In this document: positions 47,986 to 58,757 of the stretch, piece after piece
Layout of the letters: every line of letters begins with the position of its first letter
Position numbering within the stretch: position 1 is the stretch's first letter
From: Catonia carolina
Lineage: Eukaryota > Arthropoda > Insecta > Hemiptera > Achilidae
Assembly: GCA_035578175.1 (NCBI GenBank)
Contig: JAQMRL010000003.1
Span: 57,334,672 to 57,398,671, forward strand
Length of the DNA stretch: 64,000 nucleotides
Direction: 5' to 3'
Program-made: the position numbers and the translations under genes
Notes under the pieces: generated by a model
The model's database searches: none
What the model saw: only the letters and a program-made list of their open reading frames with translations
What the model was told of the DNA's origin: nothing

Positions 47986-48837
47986 GTTGACTCAGTTAAA
48001 AAGGAAGGTTAATGAAATTTATTATATAAATTCATTATATAAAAACAGAATTAATTTCAAACTGCAAGATGCATTATAAAGATTTATTTTTGAAAATAAA
48101 AGTTGTAGAGAATTAAAAAATCTACGACTTTTATTCTAAAAATGTTTTTTGTTTAACGATTACTTTAGCGGTAATTAGTGATTTTCTTTTTTTCACAAAA
48201 ATATGAATATTTTAAGATTTTAGCCTTAGTATGCATTTTTCGATTAAAGTGCATAATAATCAAATTTATAATAGATTAAAAGATCTATAATTTTATTTCA
48301 ACCATTTTTCTCTACAGAGCCTAGTTAGCGTCAAAAAGTGATTTTTCGTATTATTAAGCCAAACTGAGATTGATTTTCATTTTGCATCATTCACTGATGA
48401 TTAAAATAAGGTTACGTTTTTTGAGTTTTTTTTTGTTTATTTCTAATGTTTTGTTTGTTACTAATGTTAGGTTAAATTGTTCATTATTTGCATGGGCAAG
48501 AGAAAGTCGTGTGAGTGTTTCACGCCAGATTTTTATTAATTATTATTGCATAAATTGATTATTGCATCTAATTCAACTGCATCGAATACTTTATGAAAAA
48601 GTCTATAAAAGAAAGTACATGAATGGTTCATTGTATTCTATACTTTTCTCAGTCTCTGTTTTGAAATTTTGAGGTTTTTTTCATTGATGAACACAGCAAA
48701 AAACTTGAAAACTTATGAAGAGTTGAGAAGGTTTGAAAAATAATAACATTTAGGAACAAATGTAATAAAGAATAACGAATGATCTAAAGAAGTCAAAATC
48801 GGATAAGCACGAACCGGTTTCAAAAAAATCAGTAATG

Positions 48838-49030
48838 TATTGTACAATAGAGACCTTGGCCGGGATTTTGAAGAAGAACATTAGTGACAACAGATTGGAG
48901 ACCTCCAAAACGTGGTTATATTGAAGGATTTTAGAATTGAATTGTTTGGATCATGTCACAAACGCGAAAGTAATCAGAATGGTAAGGAATGAAAAAAGAA
49001 GTTGTAAGAACCATAAAAAAACTAGCTAAA
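48838..49030 (+). mobile_element. RTE-like LINE fragment
   Basis: LKKNISDNRLETSKTWLY, stop, RILELNCLDHVTNAKVIRMV then RNEKRSCKNHKK, a decayed match to the post-RT segment 'RLEAFEMWLYRRIL...DHVTN..V' also seen at 44530-44620. Confidence 0.5.
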
Positions 49031-49152
49031 GTACTCCCGCAAAGATTGGATTTACATGCACATTAATTTCCTGTTCAAGTTGATTCGCTCCAACTTTTTT
49101 AAAAATAACGTATAAAAATCTCTATTTCATTATTCAACACCTGATTAAATTC

Positions 49153-49879
49153 TGTGGCAATATCTAAAGGGAATGTGAGTTCGAGAATTTTCGAGGAAGA
49201 TCGAGAGATTAAAAATGTTAACGTACATAATAAGAGTAACAAATAGAGTTTCCCGAGAAATAGTTAGAAATATTATGATGATTAATATAAATGGTATTTT
49301 ATAGTAAAGGTAGCTATTGTTGTACGGGTATTATAAAAGAGTGAGTACTTAGATATTTCTTTTTGTAACACCTTCTATTCAGTCTTAATTTGTTTCCAGT
49401 TTTTAAGATTTATCCAGAAGCCGTTAGAAGGTTTTTGTACTTTTATTGTTATATCGAAGATCTCTGTCCTTCTGGTAACTTCCACAGCATCAAGTATATA
49501 AGGAGCCCCGAGTTCGTTCCTGGAGTCAGTATTTTGCTCTATCTTTGACGAGTGTGTACTGCGTAGTGCTTAATGGTTACGTTTGGAATAGGACAGTGTT
49601 ACTGTGAATTACTCTACTGTTTAACGTTCATTTACTCTCTATCATTTTGTAAATAGTATTTAGTGAATTTGTTATGTTATTATTGTATAAGTTATAAATT
49701 AGTTTGTTATTTATTAAGTAATTTAATGATATATTTTGTAGATTTTAGTCACTTATTTACTTTATTTATTTTAGTCACGTATTTTTTTAAATATAATAAA
49801 TACTTGTAATTTTAACGTTTAGTGTGTTAATTATTTATTTACCCAGATCCCGAAATGAACCTTAGAGATAAGTGCCACA
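49153..49879 (+). mobile_element. Family E LTR-like repeat, copy 3 (complete)
   Basis: 727 bp from TGTGGCAATATC to GTGCCACA: seven-base inverted ends beginning TG and ending CA. TATA box TATATAAG at 49495-49502, with a candidate start about 30 nt on (GGAGTCAGTATTTTG); AATAAA-type signals lie near 49795. No internal domain next to it; no matching target duplication (flanks AATTC and GTACT). Copy 1 also has GTAC outside the 3' end. Confidence 0.7.
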
Positions 49880-50524
49880 GTACTATAGATTAGTAATAAT
49901 ATTTCCCGTAGGCCTACTGTCCATTTATAGTTTGTTTTTTTTTAGATTAATGATTTAAAAGAGTTTGAAACTTGTCTATTTCATTTGAATATTTCAAGAA
50001 AATTGACATGCTAAGTATATTATGTTAAAATAAGTTTACAGTTTTACTCAAGTAAAATATATAGCTATTTGATGCTTAATTTAAAATCGATGCAATTTAC
50101 TTTTGCTATCTTGTACGTATCAATATGCGATCGTGTACATATAAAATACATTTTTAATTCAACGACAGATGGAAGTAACCCAGTGCGAAAGTTATATATT
50201 CTACTGTTTATGTTGCTGGTCTGTACGTTTTTCTAGGTCAGATCACTAACAGATATAATTCCAACTAAAACTTTTCATAAAATTACCGTATCAGTACAAG
50301 TAAGTGAAAATTAATCTTGAATTAAATCTAATAAGATATTTAAAAAAATAAATTCCTTTAAGTTACAGTTTTAAGTAATCAATTATCGTAATCGTTCTAA
50401 AGTTAATAGAATAATTCTGGTATTGGGTTGATTACGATAAACTACTTCTGAGCAACGTAAAATACAAAACTAAAGTTAAAGCACTCTATTTTTTTCTTCT
50501 TTTCCACTAAATTATTTCTACATA
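49880..50524. other. AT-rich spacer, no gene seen
   Basis: No coding or repeat-family signal recognised. Confidence 0.4.
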
Positions 50525-50747
50525 GATCAACTGAAAGTAGCAGTTTATTCGTGCAATTTTCTCAAAAACGGCTCTTACAATTTTAATTGAAATAGTCTCA
50601 CTAGCTACATGTTTTGAGCTATATAAGATAGAATAAGCAACATGTCTGCTAAAATTCGTGGAGGGCTGTGCTCTTGTGGTAAAAAATGTGTTTTTAAAGA
50701 TTGCGGCCTTAATATTCAATGGGAAAAGTGCATATATAATCAAATTT
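50525..50747 (+). repeat. Family A element, copy 8 (middle only)
   Basis: CAACTGAAAGTAGCAGTTTA, GCAACATGTCTGCTAAAATT and AAAGATTGCGGCCTTAATAT, stopping at TATAATCAAATTTAT where family C copy 8 begins. It suggests the C retroposon inserted into this A copy. Confidence 0.65.
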
Positions 50748-50946
50748 ATTGTTGTCTAGGTCAACAGCCGAAAGGCTGGTTTGAACCTCTAGAGGCTTTA
50801 CTAAGTAAAACGAGGAGAGAGATGGTTTACCTAGGTCTTCCTCACCAAGTGAAAAAGTATGCTTATCAGCATGTCAGACCCTCTGAAAAGCATCTACTTT
50901 CCACCCTGCAAATGACACCTTCACTTCATTCATCACAGGGTCTGGG
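50748..50946 (-). mobile_element. Family C retroposon, copy 8 (3' half)
   Basis: From TTGTTGTCTAGGTCAACAGC to TTCATTCATCACAGGGTCTG; the 5' half of the element is missing, as in 5'-truncated retroposition. Little diverged. Confidence 0.75.
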
Positions 50947-52189
50947 TCTGGGTTTGCGACAGAAAACGTAGTGGTCGACAAACTCTCTGACGTTTTAGAG
51001 AATGTGAAAACACTCCTGTCTCTCGAAATCGGTTTGTTAGCCTAGAAATTAGCATTTTTTTGGTGAAGGAACACCAACAAATTTAATTTGAAATGATTCG
51101 TTTTTTTTCGCGTACGATTGCGTAGCAAAATATTGTTCTAGAATGAAACCCCGTTGTTCTAGGGTAAAAGACATTCTGTTCGTAACAAGACCGGAAACTG
51201 CACAAAATGTTACACAGCTCAAGGAGAATCAACTCTGTTCATGGAGACAGAAAATGACATTATATAATGTCATTTTTTCTGTTTTGATTTTATAGTTTAC
51301 TTTGTACATTTATTCTGTGACGTAATCTTTCAATGCGTTTTTTTATCTGTATACCCGCAACGCTGGAAGGCTGCGGTTGAAGTGAAGCACTTAGTTACGC
51401 TAGACATTGAAGCTCACAATAATATAACCTATCTTCTAGTAAATAATATGACAATGACATGCGATGGTACGTGAAAAGATGTCATTAAAAAACTTAAGAG
51501 AAAACAGTACTCATTAGTAAAACTCCCATGGGTAAATTTTTACAAAACAACTGCCTAACTTATTTCCTTCTTTTATTTCTGTAAAATGTATATGCATTTG
51601 ATAATATTCCGTTTATTTTGCATTACACATAAGTTTATAATACGGTGATAAAAGATAAAATCTACTTTAGAACTTTATCATTTACGAAAGTTAATGAAAC
51701 TTGAAAGTTCACGAATTTCAAAGGAAAACAGAGAAAGCTATCAACCATATTCAGTTTCTTTAAATAATACTCCATGTTACTGAAACGAAATACGAATTGC
51801 ACATTAGTAGATTTATTTTATGTATCTCTGTTGGTTTTGTGATACAAAGCTAAAATACATGCTATTTGTAAATCATATATTTCTCTATATTACAATATAC
51901 ACTACACAATTACATATTTAATTAAAGATATAATATTACAGTAATACGATATGTAATATAAATTAGCTTATCATAGCTTTTAGTATAACTTCTGTCTCCA
52001 TATAAACGTGTGCAATTCAGAGCGCTAAAATTACCATAAAATATGCTGTGTCTGAATCATAAAGCTAGTATTTTATTCAACGATGTACAAGTACAGCATT
52101 ACTGAGATAGTATGACAGCGTTAAAAAGTTGGTAACATTGACGCCGGTTACCAGCACAGGATAAATTTCCCCTTACTTCGTTACACACA
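50947..52189. other. AT-rich spacer with a short palindrome
   Basis: 51249-51281 contains an inverted repeat (GAAAATGACATTA / TAATGTCATTTT). No coding or repeat-family signal otherwise. Confidence 0.4.
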
Positions 52190-52245
52190 CACAGAAGTAC
52201 TGGCAGTGGCCCATAACCACAGAAGTACTGGCAGTGGCCCATAAC
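52190..52245. repeat. 28-bp unit duplicated in tandem
   Basis: CACAGAAGTACTGGCAGTGG plus CCCATAAC appears twice, back to back (52190-52217, 52218-52245), with no mismatch: a recent slippage-type duplication. Confidence 0.9.
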
Positions 52246-52339
52246 CTGGCCTATTCTACCTACACGCAAGAAGCAGACCTACCCGCAAAAATCTCATTCC
52301 AGCACCTCATACGAGATCAGTTCCTCTTTAGCGACACCC

Positions 52340-52710
52340 ATATTTCACTCCTATAATTATCCTATTATGTTATGAGTGGTACAGCTTTTGCTCCATAAAA
52401 TTTCGTTTGGGTGCCTGTCTCGTTTTCTTTCCTAATTCGTTACGAATAGAACCGCATACAGCACAGAATTTTTCCAGTTTTTCACTCACGTCCTCAACTT
52501 TGTCATAGGAAATCTTACACTCTAAATTGTTGAAAATTCTAACTTGCTGTACAGTTCGGATGCCCTGTAGAATTTTAGAGCGGATTGGCCCTCTTCCCTT
52601 GAATGTCATAATATTTTATTTTTGCGCCGATATTCTCATGCCAAAATCTGCGCTAATTTTTCGCAACTTGTATATGGAATATTGAGGCCTGTCGTCTGTA
52701 TCCATCCTAC
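52340..52710 (-). mobile_element. LINE RT-region fragment, degenerate
   Basis: Minus-strand FGMRISAQK, a stop, then MTFKGRGPIRSKILQGIR, QQVRIFNNLECKISYDKVED and KLEKFCAVCGSIRNELGKKT. This follows the pattern 'LxFKGKDPIRxKI...V..FNYLGC.ISY....V..KL..F..ICG.IRR.L..KTR' in LINEs that lie just after the RT active site. The rest of the element is absent. Confidence 0.65.
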
Positions 52711-53878
52711 TTATGTCATTAGATATTAAAACAGTTAAACACAAAATAATCAAGCAAAACTATTATAAATTAAAATTTACGTTACAAAACCCAATTTGTG
52801 ATCCCCCACATTAAACATGGTAATTTCGTTGTTAAAAGAGAATGAAAAATTATTTTTTGAGTTTAATTTAAATTTATAATAAATTTTATAATAAATTTTA
52901 AGATTTTTAAAAATTTTCTTATTTAATAAGAAAATTTTTAAAAATCCTTCAAAATATTTAAGATAAAAAAGATATTCTAACATGTCATAACTTTAATAGC
53001 AACCTAGGGATACTCCAGCAGCTTTACTATAATGAAGCTGAAATAAGAGAAGTGGAGTTAATAAATCATTATCCGATTTAGCCTTTTGTTATCTATTATT
53101 CTTGTTGTCATTTAACTTATATTTTTCTGTTATAAATTTTAAAACATTACAAATGGTTACTTGATTTATTTACTTAATTTTTCAATTTTCGTTTACATCG
53201 TTAGATTTACAATAAGTAAAAGCTCCACCAGATTTATCTTTAGTAACAGGTAAAAAACAATACAGCAACTCGAACCGGGTAAATCATTTAAAATACAGCC
53301 TACACAATAGTATAATAACCAAAATAAAGTAACAAAACAAAGAAGCGACTAAAATTTTACGAACGCGTGTATGTTATGGATGACAACAAAACAAACTTTT
53401 AGAACGCTAAACAATAAACCTAAGGTGTCCGATAAATAGTTCAAGGAAGTCAAAAAAACACAGAGAAAACCGGATTACACCAAGAAAACTTAATGAACCG
53501 AACCGAATTCCGACTACTAATTACAAACTTTAAGGGTTTCTATGAATAGCAAATACAGAAATATACTGGGTGAATACTGAATACAGGAATATACAGAAAT
53601 ATAAAATAATAGTTGGACAGAATATAGGAGTAAAGTCTACAGCGAAAAAATGCTTAGAATTTAGGCGGCAAAAAGAGCTTCCAGAAATGTGTAAAGTCAC
53701 CTCACGTGGTCTAAAATTGGCCCTATATGAGAAAAAAACAAAAAAGAAGCAATTAAAGAATCACAAACCACTATTACAATGCAATCACAATCACAAATTT
53801 TTATTACAATATGTTCGTAAACTCGCATCTTATAGAATGAACGGAAAAAGTACAACCGTTAGTAGGCTACAGTAACAA
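52711..53878. other. AT-rich spacer with a 45-bp AT palindrome
   Basis: 52902-52946 is a perfect inverted repeat with 22-bp arms (GATTTTTAAAAATTTTCTTA...) around one base. No coding signal; the 53570-53875 frame is Lys-rich AT background. Confidence 0.45.
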
Positions 53879-53890
53879 AAATGGGTTTCT

Positions 53891-54074
53891 GACCGCCTCC
53901 GTAGCGTAGTGGTTAGCGTGTTAGCCTGCCACGCGGAGGTCCCGGGTTCGATTCCCGGCCAGGGTCTGGAAATTTTCACGTGTCAAATCCCACAGTTAAT
54001 GTTTCATAACCCACCGTAGTCGCTAATAACCAAGCAGTTGATGCGACTTTAAATAAAATAAAAAAAAAATTTTT
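53891..54074 (+). mobile_element. tRNA-derived SINE, family G copy 1, perfect target duplication
   Basis: The head has A box GCGTAGTGGTTAGCG and B box GGTTCGATTCC in tRNA spacing. The acceptor arms do not pair, so it is not a working tRNA gene. A tRNA-unrelated body follows (CACGTGTCAAATCCCACAG, CATAACCCACCGTAGTCGC, TGATGCGACTTTAAATAAAA), then poly(A). AAATGGGTTTCT flanks both sides (53879-53890 and 54075-54086). A second copy is at 60667-60857. Confidence 0.88.
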
Positions 54075-54421
54075 AAATGGGTTTCTACTGGTGCCTCTGG
54101 CTACACTAAGTTTGGCTATGCTATATTGTATACCTATATAATATGTTGTTTAGGTCATCAGCCGAAAGGCTGGTTTGAACCTCTAGAAGCTTTACAAAGT
54201 AAAACGAGGAGTGAGGTAGTTTACCATTGCCTTAATTACTGAGTTGAAAAGTATGCTTATCAGCATGTCAGGCCTTCTGAAAAGCACATATTTTCCACTC
54301 TGCAAATGACACCTTCACTTCATTCACCACAGGGTCTGGCTGTATAATGAAATTCATTACTTTTAGAGGAGATGACTCTGATAAGTGTCTTTTACACTTC
54401 TACCTCTTCTGTTCTTATATG

Positions 54422-55005
54422 TGTCACCGTCATCTCTTTGATTAAGTACTGTGCTGCCGGCTACAAAGCTTCCGACGTAGCAACAGAGGGAACCGCCAAT
54501 AGTTCTGAAAGGGGCGGTAGGCCTGTGGCGGCGTACCGACAGAGACCTTTGCCGCCAAGGTCAACACTAATACCACAGCGCTCTCGAGATTCAATTCCGA
54601 CCCAGGCAACAGACAAGACATGCACCGTCGGCACACGGCTACCGGACTCCAACAAATGCTTATCGACGACCCCGCAAGAAAGAAGATGATGCTTCCTCTC
54701 GCCGACCCAACAGCGTAACCCATCGACCGGACCATCATCGCCCGCTGCCACGAGTGATGCCCACAGTGGTCTCTCGACCGATCCGTATGCCCACCGGATT
54801 CAACGAAGCAGCCATTGACACACTACTGCGAGGGAAGAAGATGACGTCTCCACTGAACGACGACATGCCGTGTCGCCCAGCCTCCAACCGCCACGATGAC
54901 TATGACTAACGCTTCTCCAAGACGACCACCGCTTAAACGGCTCTTTTCAGGGCCACCAAAAATTAAAGGTTTTAACTCGCCACTTAATGTCGCCATCCGG
55001 TGACA
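54422..55005 (+). mobile_element. Family D LTR-like repeat, copy 2, with histone-type stem-loop
   Basis: Starts TGTCACCGTC and ends ATCCGGTGACA, so both ends are preserved and inverted (8 bp). Bases ATG adjoin both junctions, too few to be a clear LTR duplication. Compared with copy 1 it lacks a roughly 33-bp segment containing the TATA box. Overall similarity is high, with several indels breaking any long shared frame. The stem-loop is retained. Confidence 0.7.
54939..54954 (+). terminator. Histone-mRNA-type 3' stem-loop in family D copy 2
   Basis: GGCTCTTTTCAGGGCC: same stem-loop as copy 1 with one C-to-T change that keeps pairing as a G-U wobble. AAAC before and ACCA after are conserved, and TTAAAGG lies downstream. 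Confidence 0.75.
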
Positions 55006-55121
55006 TGATTCAGTCATTTAATTGGCTGACCATGTGATAAGAAACAGAACTATTTTTGTAGTTCTGCAACTAACAGCTTGAGTGCAAATAATTTAACACT
55101 CCACCTGTCTGTTATGGGCAA

Positions 55122-58034
55122 AATATATAATAAATATACTATATCGATGTACTATTTAAGGTAGCTTTTACAGAGAAGCCACGTTAATGATCCTATAAAT
55201 ACTTTTAAAATTCTAACGACATCTTTGATACCAGAGTGCAGTAATAACTATTGTGGATGAGTATGTTATGTATGTAATAATAAGTATGATGTGAATTAGT
55301 AATATGGGATGATAATTTTCAGTTTGGAGATCAATTAACATTAATCAACAATTGTTTTGAACGTTTTATATTAATAGGAGTACATGTTTACAAATGCGTA
55401 ATTTATGATTGTCAAAACACAAGAAAATTAAATTAACTTAATATTAAGATGACAGTAATGTTTTTGGAAAGATTATAAGTTATAGTGTTATGTTTACAAA
55501 ATGATGTTTTCGGAAATGTACATTATAGTGACACTTCTACGTCCTGTAACCTAACACTTACTCTCCTTCTATACGCAAATTTAATATGACACACTATACG
55601 TAGACCTGCTTTATTACAAAGGAAACATGCGAAAGGAATTTTTGCAAGTGGTTTAGCTGTTTTTGTCATACTATCTGAATACTGTTATAAAATACTCCTG
55701 TTTCTGTTTTACGAATAAATTATAACTTATATGTTTCGCGCCTATTAACTAGACATAATAAATTTAAAACATTTAGATTATACACTTCATTATTTTGTCA
55801 GCAATGTTTATTAGGGCGGTAAATTTCATGTTATATGTATTATAATTTATCGCTAAAATATGAATGATGATGCTATTACTGAACTTGCTGCTGCTAGATT
55901 TAATAGAATGTAGATTTTTTTCTTAATCCCTTTAGAATTTTTTTTAATAATGATAATATTAATTTATTTCAGAAAAAAATTAAACTTTTTACATCATTTA
56001 TATTATTTAAAACGCAAAATCTGGTTCAATGTGGTTTTTACAATTAGTTTTTAGGAGATTCTGTTTATTCTTAAATGCAGAATTCTACCGAACGGAATTA
56101 AACTTTTTTTACACGGTTGTATAAAAAGGATACTTTCAGGACTCTGCGAAAATAAAAAAATAAAAATGGTAGAAGCTGTATGGTAATTTTGCAAAGTTCA
56201 GTTTTTTTTAAGAATTATTATGAAGACGGTAATTGTTCACTTAAGTGAATATCTTAATTCATATAGAGACACAAAACGCTTTTGCAGTTTCTTTAAAAGT
56301 TTAAATGTAATTGTGAAATTGGTTTTTAAGAATAAATTATAAATCAAATGATTTAATTCGCAAGGGTCAGCTGGTATGAATAACAACACAATACAAACAA
56401 CATACAAAGCCTATACATATCTCTAATATAAATTTACCTACGACGTGGGAAATTAACTCACCCAATATTATGATTTCCCACATCCTAGGATAGGTAAATT
56501 TAGTGCCTCTTTTTCAAACACCAGGTCGTTCAGAAACAAAATTTTAGGATGTGAGGTCAGAGATATAAGGGTGTATTCATTTCCTTCGTGCACTGTCTAC
56601 CGATGCTAAAGAGCCATTTCTGTAATTCACCTTTATGATGTTCTGTATACTTTTATAATTTTAGACGCAGATTGAACAATTTTAGGGTCAGGTAATAAAG
56701 TTTTTTTTTGGATTAGCGTTTTTGTAGTTCTATAAAAAAGAAATCAAATATTTGTTTCTTGTACTGTAACTGTGAATTCGTTTAGGAACATTCGCTGCGT
56801 TTTTGTGGGCCTGTATAATTAGTTCCCGGTTATAAAGTAGACTGTACGAATATCTAGTTCTAGAAAATCCTCTGCTCAGGAAAGAGCAGGTGGATTTTGT
56901 TGATATCTCGCAAAACGAGCTTTTGCAGTTTTTTCAGAGAAATTAAATATGATTGACAAGTACAACACCATCCCAATATTCTGTAACTGATTACTGATTG
57001 GACAGAGGAAAGATATTATAAAAGACACTGCAAGGTATATAATACACTGCAGTTCTTAACGTTCTTTGAGTAAAATAAACTTGAATAAAATAAACATCAG
57101 TTTCCTGATTCTTTGCTTGTGCTCAATTTTTATTCCAATATTTAAAAGATGTTTTCTTTTGAATAATTTACATGAGATGCTTTTAAATCATACTTCTAAA
57201 TCTAAAATTTACTTAGAATATTCGAAAAAAGTTCATACATAATTTAACAAATTATCAAGAGTTAAATTCTTTTACGTATTACGGGCTATTCGTAGATGTT
57301 CAATATTAATTGACTAATCTTTATTAAATATGTTCCTTATAACGAAACTTTAATAAAATTAAATACAATAGCCAAAATCCGAATTTCAACTACAGTTATA
57401 AACTGTATAACTACATTTACTAAATTGAATTATTTAACAATACTATGTCTATACCTCGCGGTTTTATAAAAAAAGTTGAAAATTCAAAGAACTAATAATT
57501 CCCTCAGTACATACGTACCTATATAAAACATTAAGTGTCACTACTGGGTGCTCAGCTTTATTGTGTCTTTCATACCAGATCCCATATCATTCACAGCATA
57601 TTTTTTGTATTAGCAGAAACAGATAAAGTATATTGAAAAAATACTATATTTTGCAGAATATAACACGTTGAGTTGAGTCGAATTACAAGAATGTTCAGTT
57701 GTTTCCTCAGTTCAGGTAAGAGTACGTGTCAAAATTGAGGGGTGTATGAATATATAGGTGTATGAATGTGAATAGATGCAAAACTCACATTATCCACTTT
57801 TTAAAATTTTTCAGGAAAAAGAAAAAACCTACTTCTTAATTTTCAGCTGACTTTTGAGCTTGAGTTTTTTGTGATGTTGCAACAAATGTCTTTAGATTAG
57901 TTTATACGCAAACAAACAGCTGTTAGTTACAAAAAAACTGTAAAAAAATATAGTTTTTATTTTGGATAATGTGAGTTTTGTTTCAAACTTGTTAAAAGAT
58001 TATAAGAAATGCAGTGACTTAGGCTAAGAAAAAG
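55122..58034. other. AT-rich spacer, no gene seen apart from a promoter-like cluster
   Basis: 2.9 kb without recognisable coding. See 57017-57100 for a TATA/AATAAA cluster. Confidence 0.4.
57017..57100 (+). promoter_or_regulatory. TATA box, start-site and poly(A)-signal cluster (LTR-like?)
   Basis: TATAAAAG (57017-57024), CAGTTC 26-31 bases after it (57050-57055), then three AATAAA hexamers within 45 bases (57074-57095). Promoter and poly(A) signal this close is the arrangement of an LTR R region, but no TG...CA ends were found. In AT-rich DNA part of this can be chance. Confidence 0.25.
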
Positions 58035-58047
58035 AACTAAGTTAATG

Positions 58048-58371
58048 TTTTATATATATAATCCCTAATGTGTGTACGTTGCAATCTGTTCAATTCAGAA
58101 CAATAAGCAACCCCATGACCCAATAAGATGAGAATGATATGTATGACGTGTAAATGAGTTGTAGTCTTGTACAGACTCAGGTCGACCATTCCTGAGAGAG
58201 TATGGTTAATTGAACCCCAACCATCAAAGTTCACCGGTAACCGCCGTCTAGCATTCGAATCCGTATAAAAGTAACTACCTTACTAGGATTTTAACCAGGA
58301 ACCTTCATCTCCGAAAATCAGCTGTTAAACAGCTGATTTTGGTGACGACTTTACCTCTAGACCAACCCGGT
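58048..58371 (-). mobile_element. tRNA-derived SINE, family F copy 1, 13-bp target duplication
   Basis: Sense start near 58371 (CCGGGTTGGTCTAGAGG, A-box-like), a palindrome AATCAGCTG...CAGCTGATT, a degenerate B box (GGTTAAAATCC), a body including GGGGTTCAATTAACCATACT, and the end AGGGATTATATATATAA. AACTAAGTTAATG lies on both sides (58035-58047 and 58372-58384), a perfect duplication. Confidence 0.87.
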
Positions 58372-58412
58372 AACTAAGTTAATGAAAACAATTTAGCTTT
58401 AATAATGAAGAA

Positions 58413-58745
58413 ACCCACCGGGTTGGTCTAGACGTAAAGTCGTCGCTAAAATCAGCTGTTTAACAGCTAATTTTCGGAGACGAAGGTTGCTGGTTCAAAT
58501 CCTAGTAAAGGTAGTTACTTTTATACAGATTTGAGTGCTAGAAAGTGGTTACCGGTGTACTTTAATGGTTGGGGTTCAATTAACCATACTCTCTCAGGAA
58601 TGGTCGGCCTGAGTCTGTACAAGACTACACCTCATGTACACGTAATACATACCATCCTCATATCATTGGGTCATGGGTTTGCATATTGTTCTGAATTGAA
58701 CAGATTGCAACGTACACACAGGGATTAAAAAAATTTAAAAAAAAT
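58413..58745 (+). mobile_element. tRNA-derived SINE, family F copy 2, 12-bp target duplication
   Basis: CACCGGGTTGGTCTAGACG (A box), GGTTCAAATCC (B box), same body as copy 1 in opposite orientation, 3' end CAGGGATT then an A-rich tail. AATAATGAAGAA flanks it (58401-58412 and 58746-58757). The A-to-B distance is long because of the AATCAGCTG palindrome, recalling a tRNA with a long variable arm. Confidence 0.87.
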
Positions 58746-58757
58746 AATAATGAAGAA

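Larger units (their letters stand above)
47662..48045. repeat. 384-bp near-perfect palindrome (foldback), Penelope-like?
   Basis: Two arms of about 190 bp around a 4-bp centre (ACTC, 47852-47855). I see only about two arm mismatches (GACGCA against GACTCA, and TTAGTG against TTAATG). Each arm carries a GGTGGATCCACC palindrome within a hammerhead-like core. Hammerheads of this kind are known from Penelope-like retroelements, which often sit as inverted or partial copies with pseudo-LTRs. No Penelope protein is present. The arm mismatches argue against a simple assembly artefact but do not exclude one. Confidence 0.8.
47181..48529 (+). repeat. Family A element, copy 6, with a palindromic insert
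   Basis: Starts ACTTTCTCTTGCC, carries a TG/CG tract near 47310 and GGTAGGCGCCATGTCTGC, and ends GGCAAGAGAAAGT, hairpin, CGCCAGA. Removing the 47662-48045 palindrome leaves about 965 bp, the normal family length, so the palindrome inserted later. Confidence 0.82.
54144..55121 (-). mobile_element. Family C retroposon, copy 9, split by family D
   Basis: Left part 54144-54421 and right part 55006-55121 join into one normal family C element (GTTCTTA...TGATTCAGTCATTTAATTGG). A short AT-rich duplication (TATATAATA) is seen on both sides. It gives the order: C inserted first, D later. Confidence 0.85.

Noticed and set aside
53570..53875. 101-codon Lys/Asn-rich frame
   Set aside because: Composition equals the AT-rich background; no recognisable domain or neighbours.
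53891..53965. tRNA-Gly gene (GCC anticodon-like loop, perfect A and B boxes)
   Set aside because: Acceptor arms do not pair and the anticodon stem is poor; a body, poly(A) tail and 12-bp target duplication show it is a SINE.
54442..55017. Several minus-strand frames of 60-100 codons
   Set aside because: They are accidental frames in the GC-rich family D repeat; no matching frame persists in copy 1.
58048..58745. Single foldback transposon
   Set aside because: Each half has its own perfect target duplication, so these are two SINE insertions.
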